From assembly GCA_043744375.1 (NCBI GenBank), contig JAYTUU010000154.1, positions 1 through 14,303 on the forward strand: DNA of 14,303 nucleotides, read 5' to 3'. Shown here piece by piece: positions 14,299 through 14,303 of the stretch. Origin of the DNA: CAIYPH01 sp043744375. GTDB taxonomy: Bacteria; Pseudomonadota; Alphaproteobacteria; Acetobacterales; Acetobacteraceae. The number at the start of each line of letters is the position of its first letter. The stretch's first letter is position 1. The translations under genes were made by a program, and so were the position numbers. Under the pieces are notes generated by a model. That model saw only the letters and a list, made by a program, of their open reading frames with translations, ran no database searches and was not told where the DNA came from.

Positions 14299-14303
14299 TC
14301 AAA
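14288..14303 (-). repeat. Partial third copy of the dispersed repeat at the window edge
   Basis: The last 16 bases are identical to positions 6-21, in the same orientation, and correspond to the tail and hairpin arm of the element; the rest would lie outside the window. On the minus strand the tail is followed by TTTTTG. This suggests another gene ending in the same element just beyond the edge. Confidence 0.6.

Noticed and set aside
1..14303. Circular plasmid or phage suggested by matching ends
   Set aside because: The shared end sequence is only 16 bases and belongs to a dispersed repeat; there are no replication, mobilisation or phage genes.
1..14303. CRISPR arrays, tRNA or rRNA genes, transposases
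   Set aside because: I looked on both strands and saw no regularly spaced repeats, no RNA gene signatures and no transposase motifs.

Overview
The window is GC-rich, densely coding DNA typical of an alphaproteobacterium. A pyridoxal kinase, an NdvA/ChvA-type beta-glucan exporter, the abundance of catabolic accessory genes and AT-rich palindromic terminator repeats inside a very GC-rich background suggest the Rhodospirillales, perhaps Acetobacteraceae. This placement is inferred from composition and gene style; there is no rRNA or other marker. Both ends of the window lie in copies of one dispersed repeat, so it is probably a draft contig broken at repeats.

Positions 96-9111 hold a catabolic neighbourhood. 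A mandelate-racemase-type enolase-superfamily enzyme (96-1268, minus) diverges from a two-gene operon of an M81/MlrC-type metallopeptidase (1385-2875) and a second enolase-superfamily enzyme (2891-4069). A nested, almost symmetrical palindrome (4087-4164) separates this operon from a convergent flavin-dependent luciferase-like monooxygenase (4159-5232, minus). This diverges from a TauD/TfdA-type Fe(II)/2-oxoglutarate dioxygenase (5452-6333), followed in the same direction by a Tat-exported family 1 solute-binding protein (6376-7875). A bidirectional hairpin terminator (7886-7913) separates that gene from a third enolase-superfamily enzyme (7915-9111, minus).

Positions 9280-12808 look more like housekeeping: a tiny glycine-zipper lipoprotein, a two-CBS-domain protein, an NdvA-like glucan exporter and pyridoxal kinase PdxY. 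pdxY begins 1 nt after a 23-codon mini-ORF that is the N-terminus of a short-chain dehydrogenase (SDR) joined directly to its own C-terminus. This is the scar of an in-frame deletion that now acts as a translated leader. An Old Yellow Enzyme (YqjM/NamA-like) ene-reductase follows (12992-14077, plus).

A plausible reading is that the solute-binding protein captures a small organic acid, sugar acid or amide-type compound, the M81 enzyme hydrolyses it, the enolase-superfamily enzymes dehydrate or epimerise acids, and the dioxygenase, monooxygenase and ene-reductase perform redox steps. No permease, ATPase partner, regulator, aldolase or intact sugar dehydrogenase is present, so the substrate cannot be named.

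The most unusual signals are non-coding. A repeat sits 0-2 nt after the stop codons of two unrelated genes at opposite ends of the window; it has a perfectly conserved 56-nt block followed by a hairpin showing two compensatory base-pair changes. The SDR deletion scar coupled to pdxY and the nested 4087-4164 palindrome come next.
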